This document shows positions 52,761 through 62,091 of a stretch of 64,000 nt of DNA, piece after piece. The first letter of the stretch is position 1; each line of letters opens with the position of its first letter. The stretch is from Muribaculaceae bacterium (GTDB lineage Bacteria; Bacteroidota; Bacteroidia; Bacteroidales; Muribaculaceae). The notes under the pieces were generated by a model, which searched no databases, had not been told where the DNA came from, and was given only the letters and a program-made list of their open reading frames with translations. The stretch covers positions 93,366 through 157,365 of the forward strand of contig JAFZAC010000010.1 of assembly GCA_017548365.1 (NCBI GenBank), in the 5' to 3' direction. The translations under genes were made by a program, and so were the position numbers.

Positions 52761-54962
52761 ATGGAAAAAACTGAAATTTCAAAATATAGAAAGAATATAT
52801 ACCAATATTTAGAAAAGCGACAGCTGACTCAGTCATTTAAAGATTTGAAAGTCATGGTTGAAGCGTCTCAACAATGGGATTTGGTTGAGGAGCTAAACCG
52901 GCTTAGCACTTCATATGGTTATATGCTTCAATATTTGTCACAAGGAGTTCTTGACCCTGAGCGTGACAACATTCTGTCACAAATCCTTGTTGATACTTAT
53001 ACTCTGACTGACAAAACTGTCATATCGCTAGCTGCTTCACAGTCGACACATATCTTTTATCAGCGACATTCGCAATACAAGAATCTTCAATTGTCGACGA
53101 TGGTTAATGAGTACTTAATTGAACTTAACAAGGTTAAACTCCTAAGCAGCACTGAAGATGATAACAATAATATAATGGTCGAACTTCTTCGTCGTTGCGA
53201 GAATTTGGAAAGTGAAATTTTCAACAAGGTGTGGAGTGCGTTTCCCATTTCTATTGCTGAAGTTGAAGACATCAATGCTCTGTTCCAAAACGACGAACTG
53301 CCCTCTCACCTTAAAAGCCTAGTGCTATCGGCCTTGATGCTTGGTCTCACCAAGTTCTTTGATGCCTCTAAACTTAAGTTGCTTCTAGATTCTTACTCTT
53401 TCCTCAATGACTCTGAACTCAAGTTACGCGCTCTTATCAATGCTGTCATCGTTTTATACCTATACCGCCAGCGATTAGGAGCTTATAAAGAGATTTTGTC
53501 AACACTTATAAATCTTGAAGAAATAAGTAACTTTAAAAGTGATTTACAGCTCATTTTCACTCGATTAATACATAGTCGCAACACCGAAAATCTTTCACGT
53601 AAACTAAACGATATTATCTCTCCTGAATTGCACAAGATGAGCTCCGACCTTCTTGATAAAATTAAAGGGAAGTCGCCTGGTTTGATAGATATTAATGAGA
53701 TTGAAGAAAACCCTCAATGGCAAGAATGGCTTGATAAGAGTGGAATAACGAGCAAACTTGAAGAACTTAATGAACTACAGTTGGAAGGAGGCGATGTATT
53801 TATTGCTACTTTTGCAAAACTCAAAAGTTACCCATTTTTCAACACGATTTCAAACTGGTTCCTTCCATATCACGACAATTGTTCGGTTGTAATTAATGCC
53901 TTTGGCGGTAAGAAACATCCAATTACTGGACTATTCATGTCAATGCCCATTATGTGTGATAGCGACAAGTACTCGATGTTGCAATATATTGCCATGGCTC
54001 CTGAATCTCAGCGCAACATGTTATTTCAGCAGTTTGACGCTCAGCGCGATCAGTTGCAAGAATTGCAGAACGAAGAGGCGCAGTCGGTAATTAAGATGAG
54101 AGACACCATTATCAACCGATACATACAGGATTTGTATCGATTCTTCAAACTTTATTCGCGCCGACGTGAGTTCAAGTCAATCTTTGATAGTGACATCAAT
54201 CTTACCGATGTGGCATGCTTGCAACCTTACTTGATAGATACTCCTGCCCTGTCGATAATTGCTGAGTTCTATTTCAAGAACGGATTCTATGGCGATGCCA
54301 TCAAGTTCTATCGACAGATGGTTGCTAACCATGATGCAGACCCACACGTATACCAGAAAATGGGTTATGCCTATCAGTCGTTGGGCAAATATAGCGAAGC
54401 ACTCAAGAATTACTCACGCTATGAACTCGTTGATAGCAGTGATGTGTGGAACACCAAGCAGATGGCTCAATGCTATCGTTCGATGCATGACTTCAATATG
54501 GCTATCGACTATTTCAGCAAGGCTTTGGAGCAGTCACCACAAAGCGTTAATCTGTGCCTGAATATTGGACATTGCTATCTCGATAAAGGAGACTATAACA
54601 ATGCCCTTCAGCAATACTATAAAGCTGATTTCATGCCCAAAGCCAAACACCGTGCATGGCGACCAATAGCATGGTGCTCACTGCTTACAGGTAAACATGA
54701 GCAAGCAGTTAACTTTTACGAGAAAATCTTGACTGACGACTCCCCTACCTCACAAGATTACCTTAACTATGGCCATGTGTTGCAAGTGATGGGACGAGTT
54801 GCCGATGCCATATCGCAGTATAGCAAGTCGCTATCGCTTGAAAACAATGATGTTGAATCTTTCTCACGCCTTTATATGGCCGATACCAAATACATAGTTA
54901 ATAAAATGGGAATTGCTGCAAGCGATTACGTTCTCTTACTTGACGCTACTCTTCAAAACTAA
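52761..54962 (+). CDS. Large TPR-containing cytosolic protein
   Basis: 733 residues with no signal peptide or membrane helix, using ATG 52761; the TTG at 52755 adds only two residues. The N-terminal two thirds are helical and unrecognised, rich in Leu/Ser. The C-terminal part (about 500-725) carries five to six tetratricopeptide repeats, for example GYAYQSLGKYSEALKNYSRY and GHCYLDKGDYNNALQQYYKA. It is probably a protein-protein interaction scaffold. Its partner is unknown. The M3 peptidase gene follows by 7 bases, so the two are co-transcribed. Confidence 0.85.
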   Translation: MEKTEISKYRKNIYQYLEKRQLTQSFKDLKVMVEASQQWDLVEELNRLSTSYGYMLQYLSQGVLDPERDNILSQILVDTYTLTDKTVISLAASQSTHIFYQRHSQYKNLQLSTMVNEYLIELNKVKLLSSTEDDNNNIMVELLRRCENLESEIFNKVWSAFPISIAEVEDINALFQNDELPSHLKSLVLSALMLGLTKFFDASKLKLLLDSYSFLNDSELKLRALINAVIVLYLYRQRLGAYKEILSTLINLEEISNFKSDLQLIFTRLIHSRNTENLSRKLNDIISPELHKMSSDLLDKIKGKSPGLIDINEIEENPQWQEWLDKSGITSKLEELNELQLEGGDVFIATFAKLKSYPFFNTISNWFLPYHDNCSVVINAFGGKKHPITGLFMSMPIMCDSDKYSMLQYIAMAPESQRNMLFQQFDAQRDQLQELQNEEAQSVIKMRDTIINRYIQDLYRFFKLYSRRREFKSIFDSDINLTDVACLQPYLIDTPALSIIAEFYFKNGFYGDAIKFYRQMVANHDADPHVYQKMGYAYQSLGKYSEALKNYSRYELVDSSDVWNTKQMAQCYRSMHDFNMAIDYFSKALEQSPQSVNLCLNIGHCYLDKGDYNNALQQYYKADFMPKAKHRAWRPIAWCSLLTGKHEQAVNFYEKILTDDSPTSQDYLNYGHVLQVMGRVADAISQYSKSLSLENNDVESFSRLYMADTKYIVNKMGIAASDYVLLLDATLQN

Positions 54963-54969
54963 ATAAGTT

Positions 54970-57063
54970 ATGAAAATAAAATTATTATCAGTCTTATTAT
55001 TTCTATCATTCACAACTATGATCAGTGCCGACAACGTTTTTTTCCAGCCGTTTAAGACTACAAATGGAGCTATACCCTTTGACCGTATTAAAACTGCCGA
55101 CTATGAGCCTGCTATCATCGAGGGCATGAAACGTCACAGTGAAGAAATCAACGCTATCGCCAATCAAGAGGCGACTCCAACCTTTGAGAACACAATAGTG
55201 ACCCTTGAACGCTCGGGAGAGATGCTTAATCGTGTTCTTGGTGTTTTCTATCCCATGCTATCGGCAAATGCCGACGACTCTCTCATGGCGGTTTCTGAAC
55301 GTATGACACCTAAAATTACCGAGCATAGCAACAGTGTGACTTTGAATGAGAAATTGTGGCAACGCATCGACTATGTGTATAACCACTTCGATAAGTCACA
55401 ATATGATAAAGAAGACTGGATGTTGCTCCAGAAGACTCATGAGTCTTTTGTGCGTAGTGGTGCTGCCCTCAAAGGTACCGATCGCGAAAAATACAAGGAA
55501 CTTTCAACGCGTCTTTCTCAGCTAACACTCAAGTTTGATCAGAATGCCTTGAAAGAGACATCTAAATATGAGATGTGGCTTACTGAAAATGACTTGGATG
55601 GACTGCCCGAAAGCGCCATTGACGCAGCTGCTGCGGCCGCTAAAGTAAAAGACCGCGATGGAGAATATCTTATCACTCTTCATGCGCCAAGTTATCTGGC
55701 ATTCATGAAATACAGCTCTCGTCGAGACCTTCGTGAAAGGCTATATAAGATGTATAATTCTCAATGCACTAGTGGAGATTACAATAACATCGAAATCATG
55801 CAGCAAATCGCTAATACTCGTTTGGAACTTGCCAATCTGCTAGGTTATAAGTCATTTGCCGACTATCAGCTAGCCAATAAAATGGCAGAAAACCCGACAA
55901 ATGTCTATAACATGCTTAATCAGCTCAAAGACGCTTATTCCAATACTCAAAAGAGTGATATGGACGTCTTGAACAAGTACGCTAGCACACTTGAAGGCAA
56001 AAAGTTCTCTATTATGCCATGGGACTATTCTTATTACTCTAACAAACTCAAAGAAGAGAAATACAGCATAAATGACGAATTACTCAGACCATATTTCAAG
56101 CTTGATAATGTCATTGATGGAGTGTTTGGACTCGCAACAAGGCTTTACGGGCTGCATTTCACTGAGAATTTTGATGCCCAGGTGTTCCACCCTGAAGTAA
56201 AGGTCTATAATGTAACCGACGACAATGGTGATTTTGTTGCTTTGCTTTATACAGATTTCTTCCCACGAGAGACTAAGCAAAGCGGAGCATGGATGACAAA
56301 TTTCCGTGAGCAATACCGTGATGCTGATGGCAAAGATGTGCGTCCAATAGTTACTCTCACGATGAACTTTACTCGCCCCACCGAGACCAAGCCTTCACTA
56401 CTCACTTACTATGAGGTTGAGACATTTATGCATGAATTTGGACACGGCTTGCACGGTATGCTCTCAAAATGTAAATACACAAGCACTTCAGGAACCAACG
56501 TATATCGTGATTTTGTGGAGTTGCCATCACAATTCAATGAGAACTTCTTGAGCGAGAGAGAATATCTAGATAGCTTTGCAAAGCATTTTCTAACAGGTGA
56601 GAGTATTCCTCAAGAATTAGTAGAAAAAATCAAGGCTTCTGAACAATATGGCGCTGCTTATGCATGTTTGCGTCAACTCAGTTTCGGCTTCCTCGACATG
56701 GCTTACCACACTATCACCAAACCCATTTCGGGCGACGCTTTCAAGTTTGAGTATGAGGCCATGAAACCTGTTGAAGTCTTCAAGCCAGTAGAAGGCTGCA
56801 TGATGTCCCCACAGTTCACTCACATCTTCTCGGGAGGTTATGCAGCTGGATACTATGGTTACAAGTGGGCAGAGATTCTTGACGCCGACGCTTTCAGCAA
56901 GTTCCAGGAAGACGGAATCTTCAATCCCGAGACAGCACGTTCTTTCAAGGAGAACATCCTCGAACGAGGAGGTACTGAGCCCCCAATGACTCTTTACAAG
57001 AGATTCAGAGGTCGCGAACCTAAAATCGACGCTCTTCTAAAGCGTGACGGCATCAAGAAATAA
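54970..57063 (+). CDS. M3 family metallopeptidase (oligopeptidase / peptidyl-dipeptidase type)
   Basis: Zinc peptidase of the thimet oligopeptidase/Dcp family, which hydrolyses short peptides. The 697-residue protein has a signal peptide (about 1-20), so it is likely periplasmic. Its zinc motif is HEFGH at 488-492 with the downstream Glu in the ELPSQFNENF segment (about 517-526). The C-terminal FSGGYAAGYYGYKWA region is family-typical. Dcp or PrlC assignment cannot be separated from the sequence alone. It lies 7 bases after the TPR gene and is followed by a terminator. Confidence 0.94.
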   Translation: MKIKLLSVLLFLSFTTMISADNVFFQPFKTTNGAIPFDRIKTADYEPAIIEGMKRHSEEINAIANQEATPTFENTIVTLERSGEMLNRVLGVFYPMLSANADDSLMAVSERMTPKITEHSNSVTLNEKLWQRIDYVYNHFDKSQYDKEDWMLLQKTHESFVRSGAALKGTDREKYKELSTRLSQLTLKFDQNALKETSKYEMWLTENDLDGLPESAIDAAAAAAKVKDRDGEYLITLHAPSYLAFMKYSSRRDLRERLYKMYNSQCTSGDYNNIEIMQQIANTRLELANLLGYKSFADYQLANKMAENPTNVYNMLNQLKDAYSNTQKSDMDVLNKYASTLEGKKFSIMPWDYSYYSNKLKEEKYSINDELLRPYFKLDNVIDGVFGLATRLYGLHFTENFDAQVFHPEVKVYNVTDDNGDFVALLYTDFFPRETKQSGAWMTNFREQYRDADGKDVRPIVTLTMNFTRPTETKPSLLTYYEVETFMHEFGHGLHGMLSKCKYTSTSGTNVYRDFVELPSQFNENFLSEREYLDSFAKHFLTGESIPQELVEKIKASEQYGAAYACLRQLSFGFLDMAYHTITKPISGDAFKFEYEAMKPVEVFKPVEGCMMSPQFTHIFSGGYAAGYYGYKWAEILDADAFSKFQEDGIFNPETARSFKENILERGGTEPPMTLYKRFRGREPKIDALLKRDGIKK

Positions 57064-57073
57064 AACCAATCAT

Positions 57074-57101
57074 AAGAGGCAACGAAGTATGCCTCTTTTT
57101 C
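57074..57101 (+). terminator. Rho-independent terminator after the M3 peptidase gene
   Basis: AAGAGGC (57074-57080) pairs with GCCTCTT (57091-57097), followed by a T-rich run. Confidence 0.85.
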
Positions 57102-57131
57102 TTTATTTGTTAATAATTATATTATAATTAT

Positions 57132-57162
57132 TTTGGTGACTGCAAGTTTATTTTTACCTTTG
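57132..57162 (+). promoter_or_regulatory. Promoter of nifJ
   Basis: TTTG (57132-57135), 19 bases, TACCTTTG (57155-57162): an exact consensus match. The leader is about 85 nt long. Confidence 0.75.
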
Positions 57163-57251
57163 CACCGTTTTTAAAACAATGAAGCTATTGCAAGAAAACT
57201 AATTCATTTTTTCACAATAATTCTAAAAGTACTTTTTGAACAACTAAAATT

Positions 57252-60200
57252 ATGGCTAAAGAAAAGAAATTTATGACCTGTGATGGTAACCAGGCCGCAG
57301 CTCACATTAGTTACATGTTTACCGAAGTTGCTGCTATCTACCCCATCACTCCGTCATCTACTATGGCAGAGCACGTTGACGAATGGGCAGCTGCCGGACG
57401 TAAAAACATCTTTGGCGAGACAGTTCTCGTGCAAGAAATGCAAAGTGAGGGTGGCGCTGCTGGTGCCGTTCACGGCTCGCTTCAGGCTGGTGCACTTACC
57501 ACTACTTACACTGCTTCGCAAGGTCTCTTGCTGATGATTCCAAACATGTACAAGATTGCTGGCGAGTTGCTTCCTGGCGTTTTCCATGTTTCGGCTCGTA
57601 CACTTGCCTCTCACACTCTGTGTATCTTTGGTGACCACCAAGACGTGATGGCTACTCGTCAGACAGGTTTCGCGATGCTTTGCGAAGGCTCTGTACAGGA
57701 GGTAATGGACCTTGCTGCTGTTGCTCACTTGAGCGCTATTAAGGGCCGCGTACCTTTTGTGAACTTCTTCGATGGTTTCCGCACCTCTCACGAGATTCAG
57801 AAGGTAGAGGCTCCTGATAAGGACGATCTAGCCAAGCTAGTTGACATGGATGCTTTGAACGAGTTCCGCGAGCGCGCTATGAATCCCGACAATCCAGTTA
57901 CACGTGGTACTGCCGAGAATCCTGATGTTTTCTTCCAGCATCGTGAGTCATGCAATGACTACTACACTGCAGTTCCTGCAATCGTTGAAGACTACATGAA
58001 GAAGATTAGCGACCTCACTGGCCGCAAGTATGGTCTCTTTGATTACTATGGTGCTAAGGATGCTGAGCGCGTGATTATCGCTATGGGTTCGGTGACTGAA
58101 GCTATTCGTGAGACTATCGATTATCTTACCGAGCAAGGCGAAAAGGTTGGTCTAGTAGCTGTACACCTCTATCGTCCATTCTCGGCCAAGCATTTCCTCG
58201 CTGCAGTACCAAGCACAGCCAAGCGCATTGCCGTACTCGACCGCACCAAAGAGCCTGGTGCTGTTGGCGAGCCTCTGTATCTTGATGTTAAGGATTGTTT
58301 CTATGGCGCTGAAAATGCTCCTATCATCGTGGGCGGACGATATGGTTTGGGCTCTAAGGATACTACTCCAGCTCAAATTCTCTCGGTTTACGAGAACCTG
58401 TCGTTGCCAATGCCAAAGAACCAGTTCACCATTGGTATCGAAGACGATGTAACATTTGCATCACTTCCTCAGAAGGAAGAAATTGCACTTGGCGGCAAGG
58501 GTCTCTTCCAGGCTAAGTTCTACGGCTTGGGTGCAGACGGTACTGTAGGTGCCAACAAGAACTCTGTTAAGATTATTGGTGACAACACCGACAAGTATTG
58601 CCAGGCTTATTTCTCTTACGACTCTAAGAAGTCTGGTGGATTCACTTGTTCTCACTTGCGCTTTGGTGACCAGCCAATCCGTTCGACCTACCTTGTAACC
58701 ACACCAAACTTCGTTGCATGCCATGTTCAAGCTTATCTGCACATGTATGACGTAATGCGCGGTTTGCAGAAGAACGGCACATTCTTGCTCAATACAGTTT
58801 GGGAGGATGAGGCTCTCGCAAAGAATCTGCCTAACAAGGTTAAGAAATACATTGCCGACAACAATATCACCGTTTACTACATCAACGCTACCAAGATTGC
58901 TCAGGAGATTGGTTTGGGTAACCGTACCAACACTATCCTCCAATCGGCATTCTTCCGCATCACCGGCGTAATTCCCGTTGAGCTCGCTGTTGAGCAAATG
59001 AAAAAGTTCATCGTTAAGTCTTACGGTCGTAAGGGTGAAGATGTTGTAAATAAGAACTATCAAGCTGTTGACCGCGGTGGCGAGTTTAAGAAACTCACTG
59101 TTGACCCCGCTTGGAGCAACTTGCCAGTTGATGCCGACATTGATGACAATGCTCCCGCATTCATCAATGAGGTTGTTCGTCCAATAAATGCACAGAACGG
59201 TGACCTTCTGCCAGTTTCGGCCTTCCGTGGTCGTGAGGATGGTACTTGGGACGCTGGTACTGCTGCCTATGAGAAACGCGGTGTTGCAACCTTTGTTCCT
59301 GTTTGGAACGCTCAAAACTGTATCCAATGTAACAAGTGTGCTCTCGTATGTCCACACGCAGCTATCCGTCCATTCCTTATGAATGAGGAAGAGGCTGTTG
59401 CTTCTCCATTTGTTGATGCTGATAAGCTACCAGCAGTTGGTAAGACTCTCACTGGATTGAAGTTTGTTCAGGCAGTAGATGTTTTGGACTGCCTTGGCTG
59501 CGGCAACTGTGCTGACGTTTGTCCTGGAAGGAAGGGCGAAAAGGCTCTCACAATGGCACCTCTCGAGCAGCAAGTTGAAAACCAGAAACTCTGGGACTAC
59601 TGTGTTGCCAATGTCACATCTAAACAAGAGCTTGTTGACACCAAATCGAACGTTAAGAACTCACAGTTTGCTACTCCACTCTTTGAGTTCAGCGGTGCTT
59701 GCTCTGGTTGCGGTGAGACTCCTTACGTGAAACTTATTTCTCAACTCTTTGGTGATCGTGAGATGGTTGCTAACGCTACTGGATGTAGTTCAATATACTC
59801 GGCTTCGGTTCCTTCTTCTCCTTACACCGTTAACGAGAAGGGACATGGTCCTGCATGGGCAAACTCACTCTTCGAGGACTTCTGCGAGTTTGGCTTGGGT
59901 ATGACCATTGCCGATGAAAAGATGCGCAACCGTGTGACTGGTTTTGTGATAGATGCCATCACATGCGATAATGTAAGTGCCGATGTAAAGGCTCTCTATC
60001 AAGAGTGGCTCGACAACAAGGAAGACGGTGCCAAGAGTCGTGAACTCAGCGATAAGATTATGGCTGCCATCGAGAATAGCGATGCTGAAGCAGACATGAA
60101 GGTTAAGAGCCTTGGTCAGTATCTCGTTAAACGTTCGCAGTGGATTATCGGTGGTGACGGCGCAAGCTACGACATTGGCTTCGGTGGTCTCGACCACGTG

Positions 60201-60806
60201 ATTGCAAGTGGTAAGAACGTTAATATCCTTGTTATAGATACTGAGGTTTACTCTAACACTGGCGGTCAAGCTTCAAAGGCAACTCCTCTTGGTGCTATCG
60301 CTAAGTTTGCCGCAGCCGGCAAGCGCATCCGCAAGAAAGATCTTGGTCTTATTGCTTCGACCTATGGTTACGTTTATGTGGCCCAAGTTGCTATGGGAGC
60401 AAGTGATGCTCAGTGCCTTAAGGCTTTCCGTGAGGCTGAAGCCTATGACGGACCTTCGGTAATCATCGCTTATGCACCATGTATCAACCACGGTCTTAAG
60501 GTTGGTATGGGTAAGTCTCAAGCCGAGGAGGCGAAAGCTGTTGAATGCGGTTACTGGCACTTGTGGCGTTACAACCCAGAACTCGAGAAAGAAGGCCAGA
60601 ACCCATTCACTCTCGATAGCAAGGAGCCTAACTGGGATGAGTTTGAGAACTTCCTTAAGGGTGAGGTTCGTTACGCATCGGTAATGAAGCAATATCCTGA
60701 GGAGGCCGAGCAGCTCTTCGCAGCCGCCAAGGAGAACGCTCAATGGCGTTACAACAATTACCGCCGTCTGGCACGCCAGCAGTGGGGCGTTGAGCCTGAA
60801 GAATAA
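57252..60806 (+). CDS. nifJ: Pyruvate:ferredoxin (flavodoxin) oxidoreductase
   Basis: Oxidatively decarboxylates pyruvate to acetyl-CoA and reduces ferredoxin or flavodoxin. It is the main source of acetyl-CoA for Pta-AckA in anaerobes. The 1184-residue single-chain enzyme has the N-terminal PFOR domain (ITPSSTMAEHVDEW). The ferredoxin domain has two cluster motifs (CIQCNKCALVCP from about 690, CLGCGNCADVCP from about 747). The proximal cluster cysteines are in CSGCGE (from 817), and the TPP/Mg domain has the GGDGASYDIGFGGLDH and NTGGQASKATP motifs. All are intact. Confidence 0.97.
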   Translation: MAKEKKFMTCDGNQAAAHISYMFTEVAAIYPITPSSTMAEHVDEWAAAGRKNIFGETVLVQEMQSEGGAAGAVHGSLQAGALTTTYTASQGLLLMIPNMYKIAGELLPGVFHVSARTLASHTLCIFGDHQDVMATRQTGFAMLCEGSVQEVMDLAAVAHLSAIKGRVPFVNFFDGFRTSHEIQKVEAPDKDDLAKLVDMDALNEFRERAMNPDNPVTRGTAENPDVFFQHRESCNDYYTAVPAIVEDYMKKISDLTGRKYGLFDYYGAKDAERVIIAMGSVTEAIRETIDYLTEQGEKVGLVAVHLYRPFSAKHFLAAVPSTAKRIAVLDRTKEPGAVGEPLYLDVKDCFYGAENAPIIVGGRYGLGSKDTTPAQILSVYENLSLPMPKNQFTIGIEDDVTFASLPQKEEIALGGKGLFQAKFYGLGADGTVGANKNSVKIIGDNTDKYCQAYFSYDSKKSGGFTCSHLRFGDQPIRSTYLVTTPNFVACHVQAYLHMYDVMRGLQKNGTFLLNTVWEDEALAKNLPNKVKKYIADNNITVYYINATKIAQEIGLGNRTNTILQSAFFRITGVIPVELAVEQMKKFIVKSYGRKGEDVVNKNYQAVDRGGEFKKLTVDPAWSNLPVDADIDDNAPAFINEVVRPINAQNGDLLPVSAFRGREDGTWDAGTAAYEKRGVATFVPVWNAQNCIQCNKCALVCPHAAIRPFLMNEEEAVASPFVDADKLPAVGKTLTGLKFVQAVDVLDCLGCGNCADVCPGRKGEKALTMAPLEQQVENQKLWDYCVANVTSKQELVDTKSNVKNSQFATPLFEFSGACSGCGETPYVKLISQLFGDREMVANATGCSSIYSASVPSSPYTVNEKGHGPAWANSLFEDFCEFGLGMTIADEKMRNRVTGFVIDAITCDNVSADVKALYQEWLDNKEDGAKSRELSDKIMAAIENSDAEADMKVKSLGQYLVKRSQWIIGGDGASYDIGFGGLDHVIASGKNVNILVIDTEVYSNTGGQASKATPLGAIAKFAAAGKRIRKKDLGLIASTYGYVYVAQVAMGASDAQCLKAFREAEAYDGPSVIIAYAPCINHGLKVGMGKSQAEEAKAVECGYWHLWRYNPELEKEGQNPFTLDSKEPNWDEFENFLKGEVRYASVMKQYPEEAEQLFAAAKENAQWRYNNYRRLARQQWGVEPEE

Positions 60807-60843
60807 TCATCTCTTAAGTTTGTTAATAAACTATTAAATTAAT

Positions 60844-60879
60844 AAAGTTGCGACGTTAATGTTGACGTCGCAACTTTTT
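60844..60879 (+). terminator. Rho-independent terminator after nifJ
   Basis: A perfect 13-bp inverted repeat (60844-60856 with 60865-60877) has an 8-base loop and is followed by T residues. Confidence 0.92.
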
Positions 60880-60926
60880 GTGTAATGTATCATCTTATTA
60901 AAGACACTCAAAAAAAATTATAAAAA

Positions 60927-60958
60927 TTTGGCATGTAGTTAAATTCATAGTAATTTCG
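60927..60958 (+). promoter_or_regulatory. Promoter with no coding gene behind it
   Basis: TTTG (60927-60930), 20 bases, TAATTTCG (60951-60958), one mismatch to the -7 consensus. No ORF with a reasonable start follows for 500 bases, so it may drive a non-coding RNA. Confidence 0.55.
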
Positions 60959-60964
60959 CGTCCA

Positions 60965-61327
60965 AATTATAAAATAACCTAAAAACTGCAGAAATGCTGA
61001 ACCAAAGAGTAGACAAAATAATTAATTGAAACAATCAGGGCACTTGTTGCTTTGAATGCATTGATTATATGCTCATGAGAAACATTTTTGCCCCCGATTG
61101 CTTAACAACTTACCTGATAATGCGAAGCGACCAAGTTCGGCTATAAGTTAACGCATATCCACTATTTGAAAAAACTTACAACAAAGTGGTTGAGAAGTCA
61201 CAAATTAAATCTTCCTAACCACTTTTGCTTTAGTATACTTGTCATATACGTCGTCAAACGAATGTCGTGTGTAATAATCATAAATGAAACTCGAGGATTA
61301 TTAATTTTAGTCCTCCTGCTTTTTTTC
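60965..61327 (+). ncRNA. Candidate structured non-coding RNA, about 360 nt
   Basis: Bounded by a promoter (-7 box 60951-60958) and a terminator (GAGGA 61293-61297 with TCCTC 61311-61315, then seven T). Internal pairings are CAATCAGGGCA (61032-61042) with 61089-61100, TTAACAACTTA (61102-61112) with TAAGTTAA (61144-61151), and AAAGTGGTT (61183-61191) with AACCACTTT (61217-61225). I compared it by eye with RNase P RNA, tmRNA and 6S RNA and found no conserved core of any. The exact ends are estimates, and it could also be decayed DNA. Confidence 0.4.
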
Positions 61328-61352
61328 TGCGGTTGTTTTGAGGCTAAATAGA

Positions 61353-61397
61353 AACTCACGAAAACCGAGCGTAATCCGTGAGTTCTTTGTGTGTTTT
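61353..61397 (+). terminator. Second hairpin before the flavin reductase gene
   Basis: AACTCACG (61353-61360) pairs with CGTGAGTT (61377-61384), followed by a T-rich stretch with six T at about 61394-61399. It probably insulates the next gene from upstream transcription. Confidence 0.65.
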
Positions 61398-61402
61398 TTC
61401 AT

Positions 61403-61430
61403 TTTGATTCAGAAATAATTTGTATATTTG
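61403..61430 (+). promoter_or_regulatory. Putative promoter of the flavin reductase gene
   Basis: TATATTTG (61423-61430) is a good -7 box. TTTG (61403-61406) is 16 bases upstream, shorter than usual. Confidence 0.5.
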
Positions 61431-61470
61431 TACATTTAAGAATTGTGAAATCAAGATTATCTAGAATATT

Positions 61471-62037
61471 ATGAAAAGTTTTAAATCAACAGCGTGGATA
61501 CTTCCACAACCAGTGCTGATTATCGGCACCTATGACAAGAATGCTAAGCCCAATGCCATGAACGCGGCTTGGGGTGGTCAATGGGATATGAATGAAATCG
61601 TTATCTCACTTGGCTCTCATCAGACAACCGACAACCTTGCTGAGAATCCAGAATTCACGGTTGCGTTTGCTACCGCAAAGACTATGGTAGCCTCAGACTA
61701 TGTAGGAGTTGTGAGCGGTAGAAAAGCCAATGATAAAATGGAAAAGACTAGCTGGACTATTGAAAAGTCTCCGAACGTGAATGCTCCTTTGTTTAAAGAT
61801 TTCCCTATGACCCTTGAATGTAGGGTTAAGCAGAAGATAGATGAGGATAAAACTGGTTATTATCTTGTTGCGGAGATAGTCAACATCCTTTGTGACGAGA
61901 AATATTTGGCCGATGATGGGAAACCTGATGTCGAGAAAATGGGACTTATCACATTCGACCCCGTACATCACACCTACATTCAGTTAGGAAAGACAGTTGG
62001 AAAAGCCTTTGCAGACGGCTTTCAGCTGAATAAATAA
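61471..62037 (+). CDS. Flavin reductase-like (FMN-binding split barrel) protein
   Basis: 188-residue cytosolic protein of the flavin reductase-like family. The N-terminal half has the LPQPVLIIGTYD and AAWGGQWDMN segments (about 11-22 and 30-39), typical of FMN-binding split barrels in anaerobes. VSGRKANDKMEKT follows at about 76-88. No partner monooxygenase is adjacent; the following gene is a broken iron alcohol dehydrogenase. Length is usual for the family. The electron donor and acceptor are unknown. Confidence 0.87.
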   Translation: MKSFKSTAWILPQPVLIIGTYDKNAKPNAMNAAWGGQWDMNEIVISLGSHQTTDNLAENPEFTVAFATAKTMVASDYVGVVSGRKANDKMEKTSWTIEKSPNVNAPLFKDFPMTLECRVKQKIDEDKTGYYLVAEIVNILCDEKYLADDGKPDVEKMGLITFDPVHHTYIQLGKTVGKAFADGFQLNK

Positions 62038-62091
62038 GCAATTGGAATCAATAAACGACAATTAATACTAAAAACTAATAATAAAATAGCT

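Larger units (their letters stand above)
60807..61470. other. Long gene-free region with promoter, hairpins and terminators
   Basis: 664 bases without a credible ORF. In order: the nifJ terminator (60844-60879), a promoter (60927-60958), a series of stem-loops (61032-61225), a terminator-like stem with T run (61293-61327), a second hairpin (61353-61384) and a likely promoter for the next gene (61403-61430). Confidence 0.65.

Noticed and set aside
58461..59357. 298-residue open frame on the minus strand
   Set aside because: It lies entirely inside nifJ, has no signals of its own, and the nifJ frame carries all conserved motifs. It is a shadow of the coding strand.
61166..61351. Possible 61-residue membrane peptide in the nifJ-flavin reductase gap
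   Set aside because: It needs a TTG start, runs across two stem-loops and a T run, and has no family resemblance. The hydrophobic end is produced by the T-rich terminator.
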